NCBI GenBank assembly: GCA_025963615.1 | Contig: JAOQAL010000415.1 | Location: 1 to 14,461 of the forward strand | From: Chitinophagaceae bacterium | Lineage (GTDB): Bacteria > Bacteroidota > Bacteroidia > Chitinophagales > Chitinophagaceae | Reading direction: 5' to 3' | Length of the DNA: 14,461 nucleotides | Shown here: positions 1 through 7,761 of the stretch, in pieces | Layout of the letters: the number at the start of each line of letters is the position of its first letter | How positions within the stretch are numbered: position 1 is the first letter of the stretch | Notes under the pieces: generated by a model | Seen by the model: only the letters and a program-made list of their open reading frames with translations | Told to the model about the DNA's origin: nothing | Databases searched by the model: none | Translations under genes and position numbers: made by a program

Positions 1-34
1 AAGGATAAAATAAGATTACCCACTTCGATAATTA

Positions 35-379
35 TTATCCATCTTCATCTTTTGTAGGTCCATTTTCGCCAATTAAACCACTTATATCTCTTTTTTTATA
101 ACTTTTAGTGGCCTGTTTTTTAACAACCTGCCAAATCAACTCTACATCTGTATTTGTTATATCCGCAAGCTTTAATAGGTCATTGACGGTAAACTTTTCA
201 GGGGCGTTAAACTTTGCAATGTATCCATTGCTACCAATCCCTAAAGCAGCTAATAAACCCGTAGAATACATATCTCCGACTTCAGACATCTTGCTAATCT
301 TACCTGTTTCAAATCTTGATTGAATAGAAATCAAAGTATTTTTAAGTTTATCAGGATTTACACGTGGTTTTTTAGCCAT
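35..379 (-). CDS. Hypothetical protein, 114 aa, possible DNA-binding
   Basis: I do not recognise this family with confidence. The frame is complete, with ATG at 377-379 and TAA at 35-37. The product is basic at both ends (start MAKKPRVNPDKLK) and has no signal peptide or membrane segment. Residues about 25-95 read like an all-helical fold, and the stretch FTVNDLLKLADITNTDVELI resembles the last helices of an XRE-type helix-turn-helix domain, where a 'LA...vd...L' pattern is common. The recognition-helix part is not convincing, so DNA binding is only inferred. It is transcribed away from the rest of the window. AGTGT/ACACT half-sites lie 75-110 bases upstream of its start and could be its own operator. 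No TAnnTTTG box is visible on its strand. Confidence 0.6.
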   Translation of the reverse strand: MAKKPRVNPDKLKNTLISIQSRFETGKISKMSEVGDMYSTGLLAALGIGSNGYIAKFNAPEKFTVNDLLKLADITNTDVELIWQVVKKQATKSYKKRDISGLIGENGPTKDEDG

Positions 380-453
380 AATTTAATTTAATAGCCAAAA
401 GTCCTACAGAGGCATATTCATTGTATGAAATAACACCCTTTTGAAAGTTAATA

Positions 454-489
454 ACACTAAAATAGTGTAATTTAATTTTGGTTTAGTGT
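454..489. promoter_or_regulatory. AGTGT half-site cluster, candidate operator
   Basis: ACACTA (454-459) and TAGTGT (463-468) form an inverted repeat with a 3-base spacer. A third AGTGT lies at 485-489, inside the spacer of the plus-strand promoter at 477-507. The layout suits a repressor covering the promoter. The neighbouring 114-aa protein is a possible binder, which is inference. Confidence 0.4.
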
Positions 490-507
490 TTAATTCTAAT
501 ATCTTTG
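477..507 (+). promoter_or_regulatory. Bacteroidota-type promoter (TTTG-N19-TATCTTTG)
   Basis: TTTG at 477-480 is followed by exactly 19 bases and then TATCTTTG at 500-507. This fits the known Bacteroidota sigma factor consensus (-33 TTTG, -7 TAnnTTTG, spacing about 19-21). It is the best promoter match I found in the window. A second -7-like box, TAATTTTG (473-480), overlaps the -33 element. Transcription would start near 512-515 and run right, towards the terminator at 895-946 and, beyond it, the TlpA-SusC-SusD operon. Confidence 0.6.
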
Positions 508-894
508 TTAGAAGAAGTTAACATTTTGGTGCTATAAATATTGACATCAATGTTGATTTTAGCTTAAACAATGCTATTTAAGTATAGTGTTGAATATAAT
601 AGGCATTTGGATTTTGAATCTTGCTTTGAAAATGTAGGAAATTTTTGGAAGTGCAGGATGCAGGAGACAGGTGCCCATTCATTATCTTTGACGGTAGTGG
701 TGGGCGCGCTCTTGTACGCACTTCGGCCTTCCTACAGGCTTCAAAGCGTACTTGGGTGTGTTCCATCATTATTGTAACATCCCATAATAGACTATCATAA
801 TTCAAATAATTACAAGTATTGGAATTATGAACAATTTCCCAAATTTCACTTACCATCTTAAAATTTGCGCTCCTGAATAACTTCATGGAAAAGT
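508..894 (+). other. Gene-poor transcribed stretch with foldable GC-rich block
   Basis: Between a good plus-strand promoter (477-507) and a plus-strand terminator (895-946) I see no recognisable gene. A 68-codon frame (571-777, plus) and a 102-codon frame (578-886, minus) overlap each other, and neither product shows a known motif. The stretch from about 650 to 770 looks richer in G+C than its AT-rich surroundings. It contains GTACGC (714-719) and GCGTAC (746-751), with an inner GCCT/AGGC pair, which together form a stem-loop. The unit could be a small RNA, the leader of the TlpA-SusCD operon, or a dispersed repeat. Confidence 0.35.
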
Positions 895-946
895 GGCAAC
901 CTTGATCAGTTAATAGTTAATCTTAGAATAAGGTTGCCGTTTTTTC
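895..946 (+). terminator. Intrinsic terminator or attenuator ahead of tlpA-susCD
   Basis: GGCAACCTT (895-903) pairs perfectly with AAGGTTGCC (930-938), followed by GTTTTTTCTTT. The loop is 26 bases. The T-tract lies on the right, so it stops plus-strand transcription coming from the 477-507 promoter, 54 bases before the TlpA-like start codon. It could end a separate upstream transcript or act as an attenuator for the operon. Confidence 0.7.
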
Positions 947-1000
947 TTTCCGTATTCATTACGGTGACTTTTATTTAAATAACTCATTAATTGAATTTAC

Positions 1001-2302
1001 ATGAAAAAAACGATACTCCTAAGTGTCCTGGCCGTGCTTTGTTTAAATTTTCCCAGCAAAGCGCAGAAAGGCATTCAAATTAAACGACTGCTTGTCGGCT
1101 CAAAAATACCAGATGTAACACTTAATAACGTACTCAAATATTCCTCAGCTTCTTTATCAACCTCCGATTTTAGAAACAAATTATTGATCATAGATTACAT
1201 GAATACATCCTGCGGGAGTTGTATAGAGGCACTTCCGCGCTTTGAGGAGATAAAAAAGAAATATACCGACCAGGTTGAATTTCTCATTGTGACCAATGAA
1301 AGGGGCGTTCGTGTTAGCTCTTTTTTAAAAACAAATAGTATTTTAAAGAAAACATCCTTTCCGGTAGCATTTGCTGACACTTCGCTACTATCACTATTCC
1401 CTCACAGATATGTTTCACATGTCGCCTGGGTTAACCGGGGCGTTGTAAGTGCCATTACCGGATCGGAATATGTAACAGCGGAAAACATCAAGCTATTGCT
1501 TTCCGGTCAGGCACTATCATTACCCGTTAAAACTGATGTCAACTATAATTACAAGCTTCCTTTCATGGCCTATCACGGGCAAACCGGAGATCCTGGTGAA
1601 CTTCCGAAACAATTGTATTACACCGGATTTCGCGAACATCTAAACGGCGTAGCTGCCTATCGAACTGAAAAAACCGATACCGTGGCACATTCCCGGCGCA
1701 TCACATATATCAATTACAGTCCTGTCGACCTTTATTTAAGCCTTCTAAATGAAACGGAAAACTTTCCGAGTAGTCACGTTAAGCTGGAAATCAAACACCC
1801 CGAAAATATTTTTTATGGGCTGCGTACCGGATATCTGACCGAGTGGGACGAATTACATACGTTCTGTTATGAAGCCGTACTTCCGGATAAAATGTCTAAA
1901 CCAGAAATTTCGTTCAAGATTCGCAGGGACGTAGACTTCTATACTCATCTACGCTCCGAACTGACTGAACGAACAATCTCATGTTACCAGTTGGTGCCAG
2001 AATCTTCCTCCGTTCCCGCCGCCGATATCAGACAGGATAGTACAGACAGCGAATTGATCGAATTTGCTACCGTTGGTGACCTGTTGAAGATTTTGAACGA
2101 CAGGATGATCGGTGCGCCGCTATTCAGTGAACTACCTAATGAAATGAGGATAAAGGTCAGCATACCTGAAAACAAGCTGACCGATATCAATTATTTGAAC
2201 ACGGCATTGCATCAAATTCATTTCCGCCTTATGCTGATTGACAAATCATATAAAATACTGATCCTTAAAGACGAGCCTGCATTTAACACCCCTAAATCTT
2301 AA
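1001..2302 (+). CDS. TlpA-like thioredoxin with C-terminal DUF3738-like domain
   Basis: This is a predicted exported thiol-disulfide oxidoreductase. Residues 1-21 are a signal peptide ending SKA|Q. A thioredoxin-like domain spans roughly 35-170, with the redox motif C71-G-S-C74 in the usual context (IIDYMNTSCGSCIEALPRFE). A middle region of about 180-345 is not recognised. The last 75 residues (about 350-425, DLLKILNDRMIGAPLF ... LILKDE) resemble the end of the DUF3738/TIGR03435 family; this was matched by eye. The gene is first in an operon with susC, which starts 3 bases after its stop. TlpA-like proteins often sit beside SusC/SusD pairs in Bacteroidota, but their substrate is usually unknown. 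The protein likely acts in the periplasm. It is longer than a simple TlpA protein because of the extra domains. Confidence 0.85.
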   Translation: MKKTILLSVLAVLCLNFPSKAQKGIQIKRLLVGSKIPDVTLNNVLKYSSASLSTSDFRNKLLIIDYMNTSCGSCIEALPRFEEIKKKYTDQVEFLIVTNERGVRVSSFLKTNSILKKTSFPVAFADTSLLSLFPHRYVSHVAWVNRGVVSAITGSEYVTAENIKLLLSGQALSLPVKTDVNYNYKLPFMAYHGQTGDPGELPKQLYYTGFREHLNGVAAYRTEKTDTVAHSRRITYINYSPVDLYLSLLNETENFPSSHVKLEIKHPENIFYGLRTGYLTEWDELHTFCYEAVLPDKMSKPEISFKIRRDVDFYTHLRSELTERTISCYQLVPESSSVPAADIRQDSTDSELIEFATVGDLLKILNDRMIGAPLFSELPNEMRIKVSIPENKLTDINYLNTALHQIHFRLMLIDKSYKILILKDEPAFNTPKS

Positions 2303-2305
2303 ATT

Positions 2306-5300
2306 ATGAAAAGATATATTACTTTAATTATCCTGCTGCTATCTATAGTCCACAGCCAGCAGGTTTTCGCGCAAAATGCGGATTTGAGGGGCAAAGTCGA
2401 GACAATTACCGGGCAACCTATTTCAGGTGCGACTATCTCGGTAAATTTGCAGGCGACCACCAGCGGCGCCGACGGGCGCTTTTATCTGAAAAATGTGTCA
2501 AAGGGTTCCCAATTATCTGTAACCTGCATCGGATACGTTCGAAAAACGCTGATAACGGAGCCGAACAATGACATCACCATTAAACTCGTGGCTACCAATG
2601 AACAACTGGATGAGGTGGTTATCCAGGCTTACGGCACCACGACTCAGCGGCTGAATACGGGTAACATATCCAGAGTTACCGCCAAGGAAATTGCCTCTCA
2701 GCCGATATCAAATCCGCTTGAAGCCCTTGCAGGCCGTGTTGCAGGTTTGACCATCAGCCAGACAAGCGGCGTACCCGGCGCTGCATTAAACATACAGATC
2801 AGGGGCCGCAGTTCGCTTGATCAAACGCTATCACAGAACAATCCCCTTTTTATCATTGACGGCATTTTCTTTGAGGCGGGTAACAATCCTTATAACCTCC
2901 TCCGTTCGTCTGCAAACAATCAGTTAGGCCAGGGTGGCCTGAGCCCTTTAAACAATATTAACCCCGCGGATATAGAAAGCATAGAAGTGCTGAAAGACGC
3001 GGATGCAACCGCCATTTATGGCAGCAAGGGCGCTAATGGTGTCATTCTGATCACTACAAAAAAAGGAAAGGCGGGAAAAACATCGGTTACCGCAAATGTG
3101 TATTCGGGGTTTAGTACCGTTGCGCGGTCTATAAAAATGCTCAGCACCAGTCAATATGTAGCGATGCGTAAAGAAGGTTTCAAAAATGACGGAATTACTC
3201 CAAGCAGAGATCCTTCAGATCCCGGATTCGCTCCCGACATCACGCTTTGGGACACAACAAGAAATACGGACTTTAAAAAATTGTTATTGGGCAATACGGC
3301 GCATGCTTCAGATGCACAGGTGTCGCTTAATGGCGGCAGTACCTTCACCCAGTTTAATATCAGCGGAGGCTACCACCGTGAGACTAACGTTTTTTCCAAT
3401 GATTTTGCCGATCAGAAAGCTTCACTTCATTTCAGCCTTAATCATATTTCTGAGTCCAAGAAATTTACGCTTGTTTTTTCAGGAGGATATGTGGATGATC
3501 GCAACGATTTGATTTCGGCAGATCTAACCAAGTACATTAATCTTCCTCCCAATCTCCAATTAAGAGATGCCCAGGGCAACCTGACCTGGCAGGAAGCAGG
3601 GATCAATTTTGTCAATCTCAACAATATCGGGAACCCACTGGCAATCTTTAACCAACGTGTCAGCGCCGGTACAGAAAATCTATTCAGCAACTTAAGTTTG
3701 GGTTACAAAATATGGCGGCAACTTATCTTAAAGGTAGGTCTGAATTATAACGATTTCCGTTCTGATGAAAGTGCGTTATTCCCGTCGAGCAGTATCGATC
3801 CCTCGCTAAGCTCATTCACCCGTCCGTCATCTAATTTTGCTAATTCCGAGCGGCGCACCTGGATGGCTGAACCGCAGCTTACATACTCGGCCGATATTGG
3901 CAAAGGGGTGCTAAATGTACTTTTGGGCAGCACATTTGAAGAGAACCGTTATCGCAACAATATTTTGAATGCCACCAATTTTTCGAGTGATCTTTTGCTC
4001 AACAATCCAGCGGCCGCAGGCACCATAACGACCAGCATCGATCAGCAACTTTATCATTATGCGGCAGTGTTTGGAAGGCTAAATTACGACTGGCAGAACA
4101 AATACTTGATCAATGCTACTTTTCGCCGGGATGGGTCAAGCCGGTTCGGCCCCGGCAGGCAGTTTGCAAACTTCGGTGCTATTGGTGCAGCCTGGGTGTT
4201 TTCAGAAGAATCTGTTGTTACAGACGCACTTCCTTTTATCAGTTTTGGTAAATTACGCGGTAGTTATGGAGTGACAGGAAATGACCAGATCAATAACTAT
4301 AGCTATTTAAATCTTTATCGAAACGCGACGGTAACTTACCAGGGACAGGCGACGCTTATTCCTACCAATCTCTATAATGCGGATTACGGATGGGAAATCA
4401 ACCGTAAACTGGAGGCAGCGATAGAGTTGGGATTCTTAAAAGACCGGATCTTTTTAAGCGTTGCAGCGTACCGGCAGCGCAGCAGTAATCAACTGATCAA
4501 CTATACTCTGCCAAGGCAAACCGGTTTTCAAAGTGTAATTCTTAATTTGCCGGCACTGGTACAAAACAGTGGTCTGGAGATCTTGCTCACCACTAAAAAC
4601 ATAACTGGTAAAAATTTCAAATGGTCGACGTCTGTTAACATCACATTGCCAAAAAACCGGCTGCTCGATTTCCCGAATCTCGGTCAGAGTACATACAGCG
4701 GCTTATATACAATAGGCCAGCCGTTGTCCGTAATAAGTGCTTTCCGCTACACGGGTGTTGATAGGCAAACAGGCTTATACACGTTCCAGGACGTTAATAA
4801 GGACGGGGTAATGGATGGGAATGACTATCAGCCCCTTGGTAATCTTGATCCAAAGTTTTACGGCGGAATATCAAACAGCATCATGTTTCATCAGTTCCAG
4901 CTCGATTTTCTTTTTGAGTTCAAGAAACAAAAGGGGTTAAATTACCTGGCTCAGGTAGCTAATAATCTCCCCGGAACCGCAGCCAACCTACCAGCATTAG
5001 TACTCGACCGATGGCAAAAACCAGGAGATAATGCTTCAATACAGCAATTCTCAGCCGGAAATAACTTTGATGCACTAATCGCACAAAATGTTAACCTGTT
5101 GCAATCGGACGCGTTATACAGCGATGCTTCCTACATCCGTCTGAAGAATGTCGCGCTTGGATACATTATTCCTGAAACGCTGACTAAAAAACTAAAACTC
5201 GGGTATAGTAAGATTTTTATCAACGCGCAAAATTTACTGACCATAACAGGTTATAAAGGACTGGACCCTGAAACGCAGAATTTTTATGTACTTCCACCGC

Positions 5301-5338
5301 TTAGAACCATTGCAGTGGGTATTCAATTAACCTTTTAA
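2306..5338 (+). CDS. SusC/RagA-type TonB-linked outer membrane protein
   Basis: This TonB-dependent outer-membrane channel should import a ligand captured by the SusD partner. Residues 1-22 are a signal peptide (VFA|Q). A carboxypeptidase-D regulatory-like domain spans about 27-95 and includes the typical GQPISGATISV and GYVRK turns. The TonB box region is LDEVVIQAYG (101-110). The plug follows at about 115-260, with LAGRVAGLTI, IQIRGRSS, LFIIDG and IESIEVLKDADATAIYGSKG. The rest is a beta-barrel ending in the family-typical AVGIQLTF. Its 1010 residues are normal for the family. The gene lies 3 bases after the TlpA-like gene and 3 bases before susD, so the three are surely co-transcribed. No glycoside hydrolase, sulfatase or peptidase is linked, and no ECF sigma/anti-sigma pair is in view, so the ligand cannot be predicted. 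Confidence 0.95.
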   Translation: MKRYITLIILLLSIVHSQQVFAQNADLRGKVETITGQPISGATISVNLQATTSGADGRFYLKNVSKGSQLSVTCIGYVRKTLITEPNNDITIKLVATNEQLDEVVIQAYGTTTQRLNTGNISRVTAKEIASQPISNPLEALAGRVAGLTISQTSGVPGAALNIQIRGRSSLDQTLSQNNPLFIIDGIFFEAGNNPYNLLRSSANNQLGQGGLSPLNNINPADIESIEVLKDADATAIYGSKGANGVILITTKKGKAGKTSVTANVYSGFSTVARSIKMLSTSQYVAMRKEGFKNDGITPSRDPSDPGFAPDITLWDTTRNTDFKKLLLGNTAHASDAQVSLNGGSTFTQFNISGGYHRETNVFSNDFADQKASLHFSLNHISESKKFTLVFSGGYVDDRNDLISADLTKYINLPPNLQLRDAQGNLTWQEAGINFVNLNNIGNPLAIFNQRVSAGTENLFSNLSLGYKIWRQLILKVGLNYNDFRSDESALFPSSSIDPSLSSFTRPSSNFANSERRTWMAEPQLTYSADIGKGVLNVLLGSTFEENRYRNNILNATNFSSDLLLNNPAAAGTITTSIDQQLYHYAAVFGRLNYDWQNKYLINATFRRDGSSRFGPGRQFANFGAIGAAWVFSEESVVTDALPFISFGKLRGSYGVTGNDQINNYSYLNLYRNATVTYQGQATLIPTNLYNADYGWEINRKLEAAIELGFLKDRIFLSVAAYRQRSSNQLINYTLPRQTGFQSVILNLPALVQNSGLEILLTTKNITGKNFKWSTSVNITLPKNRLLDFPNLGQSTYSGLYTIGQPLSVISAFRYTGVDRQTGLYTFQDVNKDGVMDGNDYQPLGNLDPKFYGGISNSIMFHQFQLDFLFEFKKQKGLNYLAQVANNLPGTAANLPALVLDRWQKPGDNASIQQFSAGNNFDALIAQNVNLLQSDALYSDASYIRLKNVALGYIIPETLTKKLKLGYSKIFINAQNLLTITGYKGLDPETQNFYVLPPLRTIAVGIQLTF

Positions 5339-5341
5339 GAT

Positions 5342-6733
5342 ATGAAAAAAAATACAATACATACGAGAACGAAAATAGGTCTGTTTAGCATAATCCTAAT
5401 GATTTGGGTCGCTGCCAGTTGTAAAAAGTTCGTAGAAATACCGCCTCCAAAGAGCCAAATCGAAAAAAGCACTTTGTTTGCGAACGATCAGGCTGCTATT
5501 TCGGCAGCGCTCGGCGTTTATGCGACGATGATCCAGTTGAAACTTAATATCGCTGACGGTGGCATCACGCTGTACCCCGCGCTCAGTTCAGATGAATTAG
5601 ATTATAATTCTTTCGACACTGAACTTCTTTCGTACCAAACCAATTCTATTGCAGCGAATGATGGAACAGGGAATTATATCAGGCTTTGGACGCCTGCTTA
5701 CAAAGCGATTTATAATGCCAACTCAGTGTTAGAGGGTTTGGCACAGTCAAAAGGCATGACCGATACACTGCGAAATCAGTTGAAGGGCGAAATGCTGGTT
5801 ACGCGTGCTTTAAACTATTTTTGCTTAGTGAATTTGTTTGGTGATGTACCTCTGCTGTTGAGCACTGATTTTAATGCCAACCAAAAATCGGGCAGGATAA
5901 CCGTAAATCAAATCTATGACCAGCTAATTACCGATCTCACCGAAGCAGAAAAGTTATTGCCTGTCACTTATCCATCAGTTGTACGCAGCAGACCGAACAA
6001 ACTTGTGGCGGCAGCGTTGTTAGCCAAGGTTTACCTCTATAAAAAAAATTGGCAACTGGCTGTGGACCAATCCACACAAAGTATTTCCTCTGGTAAATAC
6101 ACGCTCGAAAGCGATCTGAACAAGGTGTTTTTAAATACTTCCAACGAAATTCTGTGGCAACTTATAAGCGACACGCGGAATTCTGCCGATGGGTCAACCT
6201 TTATTCCATCCAGCGCAAAAGCAATACCAGCATATACCTTAACTACGTTTCAGTTAAATGCATTTGAAGCGGGTGATCAGCGCAAAGTCAAATGGACGGG
6301 AAAAAACACTGTCAGCGGAAAGGATTATGTATATCCATTCAAATACAAAAGCCGGCTATCAACACCTGTGACAGAAAGCCAGATAGTTTTCAGGTTGGCT
6401 GAGCAATACCTTATCCGATCAGAAGCTTATGCACAACAGGGCAAATTACAAGAGTCGGCTGTCGATTTGAACTTGATCAGGAACCGGGCAGGTCTGACTT
6501 CTCTAACATTTACTGATCAGGCCAGCCTCCTCGCCGCCATTGCGGGCGAAAGGCAAACCGAATTGTTCTGTGAATGGGGGAATCGTTTTTTCGATCTGAA
6601 ACGGACCGGGTCTGCGGACAGGGTATTAGGTATTGAAAAGAAAGTGAACTGGCAAACAACTGATGCTTTATATCCATTGCCTTTGAATGAAGTTAAACTA
6701 AACCAGGCTCTGACCCAAAATCCAGGTTATTAA
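5342..6733 (+). CDS. SusD/RagB-type nutrient-binding lipoprotein
   Basis: This is the surface lipoprotein that pairs with the SusC channel. A lipoprotein signal ends in the lipobox VAAS|C27 followed by KKF, so the mature protein starts at Cys27. The N-terminal SusD region (about 28-220) has the usual helices, including LWTPAYKAIYNANSVLEGL, the 'RALNYFCLVNLFGDVPLLL' signature and KLVAAALLAKVYLYKKNW. The C-terminal RagB/SusD region contains FRLAEQYLIRSEAYAQQG and NLIRNRAG, then ERQTELFCEWGNRFFDLKR, and ends with the family-typical YPLPLNEVKLN...NPGY. The length of 463 residues is at the short end of normal. It is the last gene of the operon and is followed by a strong hairpin at 6741-6769. Confidence 0.94.
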   Translation: MKKNTIHTRTKIGLFSIILMIWVAASCKKFVEIPPPKSQIEKSTLFANDQAAISAALGVYATMIQLKLNIADGGITLYPALSSDELDYNSFDTELLSYQTNSIAANDGTGNYIRLWTPAYKAIYNANSVLEGLAQSKGMTDTLRNQLKGEMLVTRALNYFCLVNLFGDVPLLLSTDFNANQKSGRITVNQIYDQLITDLTEAEKLLPVTYPSVVRSRPNKLVAAALLAKVYLYKKNWQLAVDQSTQSISSGKYTLESDLNKVFLNTSNEILWQLISDTRNSADGSTFIPSSAKAIPAYTLTTFQLNAFEAGDQRKVKWTGKNTVSGKDYVYPFKYKSRLSTPVTESQIVFRLAEQYLIRSEAYAQQGKLQESAVDLNLIRNRAGLTSLTFTDQASLLAAIAGERQTELFCEWGNRFFDLKRTGSADRVLGIEKKVNWQTTDALYPLPLNEVKLNQALTQNPGY

Positions 6734-6740
6734 AAAGACA

Positions 6741-6769
6741 AAGCACAGGTCATGTATTGACCTGTGCTT
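6741..6769. terminator. Bidirectional terminator between convergent genes
   Basis: AAGCACAGGTCA (6741-6752) and TGACCTGTGCTT (6758-6769) form a perfect 12-bp stem with a 5-base loop. It starts 7 bases after the susD stop and ends 14 bases before the convergent small-protein gene. Read on the minus strand the stem is followed by TGTCTTTTT; on the plus strand a weaker T-run (6781-6797 region) follows. It probably serves both directions. Confidence 0.8.
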
Positions 6770-6783
6770 ACCATACTGTTTAA

Positions 6784-7089
6784 TTAATTTTTCTTCAATG
6801 CCGGTGTATCACCTGGCGCTGAAGATGGGAATGTGGTAATTTGATTTGTAAATCCCCGAACACAATCTAAATGTGTGCCGGAAACACAAGGCAGCATTGT
6901 CTCAGCATCATCAGGTGTAACCTGATCGCCGCTATATGCTTCAGACCCGGAAGGAATCTGGTTGGCAGCATTTACTTTATACCAATAGTAGACAGCTGTT
7001 TGATGTTTAACAGCGTGACGGGGGGCTGTAAACGCACTTGCTCCCAGGGCGATTACTACCGCAAGAAAACCAAATATTTGCTTTTTCAT
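6784..7089 (-). CDS. Small secreted two-cysteine protein, DUF6520-like
   Basis: This 101-residue protein has a clear Sec signal peptide (MKKQIFGFLAVVIALGASAF, cleavage probably near residue 22 after FTA). The mature part starts PRHAVKHQ and continues YYWYKVN. It contains two cysteines only, C68 and C76 (PCVSGTHLDC), suited to one disulfide bond, and ends in a flexible Pro/Ser-rich tail. The N-terminus and overall layout match small Bacteroidota exported proteins grouped as DUF6520, whose function is unknown; this assignment is from memory of the family. The MauE-like redox membrane protein is encoded 144 bases upstream on the same strand. A perfect hairpin lies just before the start codon. 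The protein could be a secreted peptide that needs oxidation, but that is inference. Confidence 0.75.
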   Translation of the reverse strand: MKKQIFGFLAVVIALGASAFTAPRHAVKHQTAVYYWYKVNAANQIPSGSEAYSGDQVTPDDAETMLPCVSGTHLDCVRGFTNQITTFPSSAPGDTPALKKN

Positions 7090-7098
7090 AATATTAAT

Positions 7099-7121
7099 AT
7101 GCTTTTTGAATCAAAAAGCAT
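7099..7121 (-). promoter_or_regulatory. Perfect hairpin just upstream of the small-protein start
   Basis: ATGCTTTTTG (7099-7108) and CAAAAAGCAT (7112-7121) form a 10-bp stem with a 3-base loop, 9 bases ahead of the ATG at 7087-7089. One arm contains AAAAAGCA, which recurs at the start of the coding sequence (ATGAAAAAGCA). In the mRNA the hairpin sits where a ribosome would bind. It could be an operator, a translation control or an mRNA 5' stabiliser. There is no T-tract after it on the minus strand. Confidence 0.5.
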
Positions 7122-7233
7122 GAAAAACTTTAGTAAATAAAATAGATAATTTTGCCTACTCTGTTTTCGGGTTTTCGGCTCCTCCTGTGCTTTTCATTTG
7201 CGGCAATCTGTCGCTTGTGAAAACATTTCTGTT

Positions 7234-7668
7234 CTATTTCTCTTTGCCAACAAGCCCCCTTTCTCTGTTTGTAATGAATATGGCGAGGATACTTAACAGC
7301 AAGAAAAAGAGGTTGAATATTAGGTGCAATTTCCAACCCAGGTATTTGATGACTCCTCCGCACGAACAGGGTACCCGGCCAAAGTAATTTAGGACTACCA
7401 ATATGATATAGCCTGTAAATAATATCATGAGTATAAGTGATAGGTAAAAACCGTATGGCTTGGTTTTCTCAAATAGTAAAAGTAGTCCTGTTAAAATTTC
7501 AATTTCTGGAAGCGTCCAAATTAGAAGTTTAGCTACGGCACGTGGCAATGTTTGATTATACATCTGCCCTTTGAATTGATTAAAGTCTATAAGCTTACTT
7601 ACCGCTGTATAAATAAATAACAGGATGAGTAAAAATGAAATAATATCAAGTGCCGTTTTACTTTTCAT
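7234..7668 (-). CDS. MauE/DoxX-like redox-associated membrane protein
   Basis: This 144-residue integral membrane protein has four hydrophobic segments at about residues 8-22, 47-65, 72-94 and 113-132. Between the third and fourth is the motif VPCSCGGVIKYLGW, the cysteine pair typical of the Bacteroidota MauE-like family. In methylotrophs MauE is needed for maturation, including disulfides, of methylamine dehydrogenase; no such enzyme is encoded here. A role in moving reducing or oxidising power across the inner membrane is likely by family. The gene lies downstream of the Crp-like gene and upstream of the two-cysteine secreted protein on the same strand. After its TAG stop the same frame stays open for 25 more codons to a second TAG at 7156-7158, so the C-terminus may be shortened. 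A perfect Crp-type palindrome lies 115 bases upstream of the start. Confidence 0.82.
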   Translation of the reverse strand: MKSKTALDIISFLLILLFIYTAVSKLIDFNQFKGQMYNQTLPRAVAKLLIWTLPEIEILTGLLLLFEKTKPYGFYLSLILMILFTGYIILVVLNYFGRVPCSCGGVIKYLGWKLHLIFNLFFLLLSILAIFITNRERGLVGKEK

Positions 7669-7761
7669 GTGTTTGATAGCTGCGTTGTAAAATTAGGCAG
7701 GTGGCTTGGTTCGAGCCTGTGATCCAAATCGCTATTTACAAGCTGATTTCTTGCAGTTTTA

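Noticed and set aside
578..886. A 102-codon minus-strand frame in the gene-poor region.
   Set aside because: It overlaps a 68-codon plus-strand frame, has no recognisable domain and changes character midway (AT-rich, then Arg-rich, then AT-rich). Promoter and terminator signals in the area point to the plus strand.
7130..7363. A 77-codon minus-strand frame overlapping the end of the MauE-like gene.
   Set aside because: It shares more than half its length with the MauE-like coding sequence in another frame and is Arg/Lys/His-rich, as shadow frames often are.
7703..7717. GGCT-N7-AGCC with GGTTCGA, resembling a tRNA T-arm.
   Set aside because: No acceptor, D or anticodon arm can be folded around it, so it is not a tRNA gene. 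Use as an attachment-site remnant cannot be supported.
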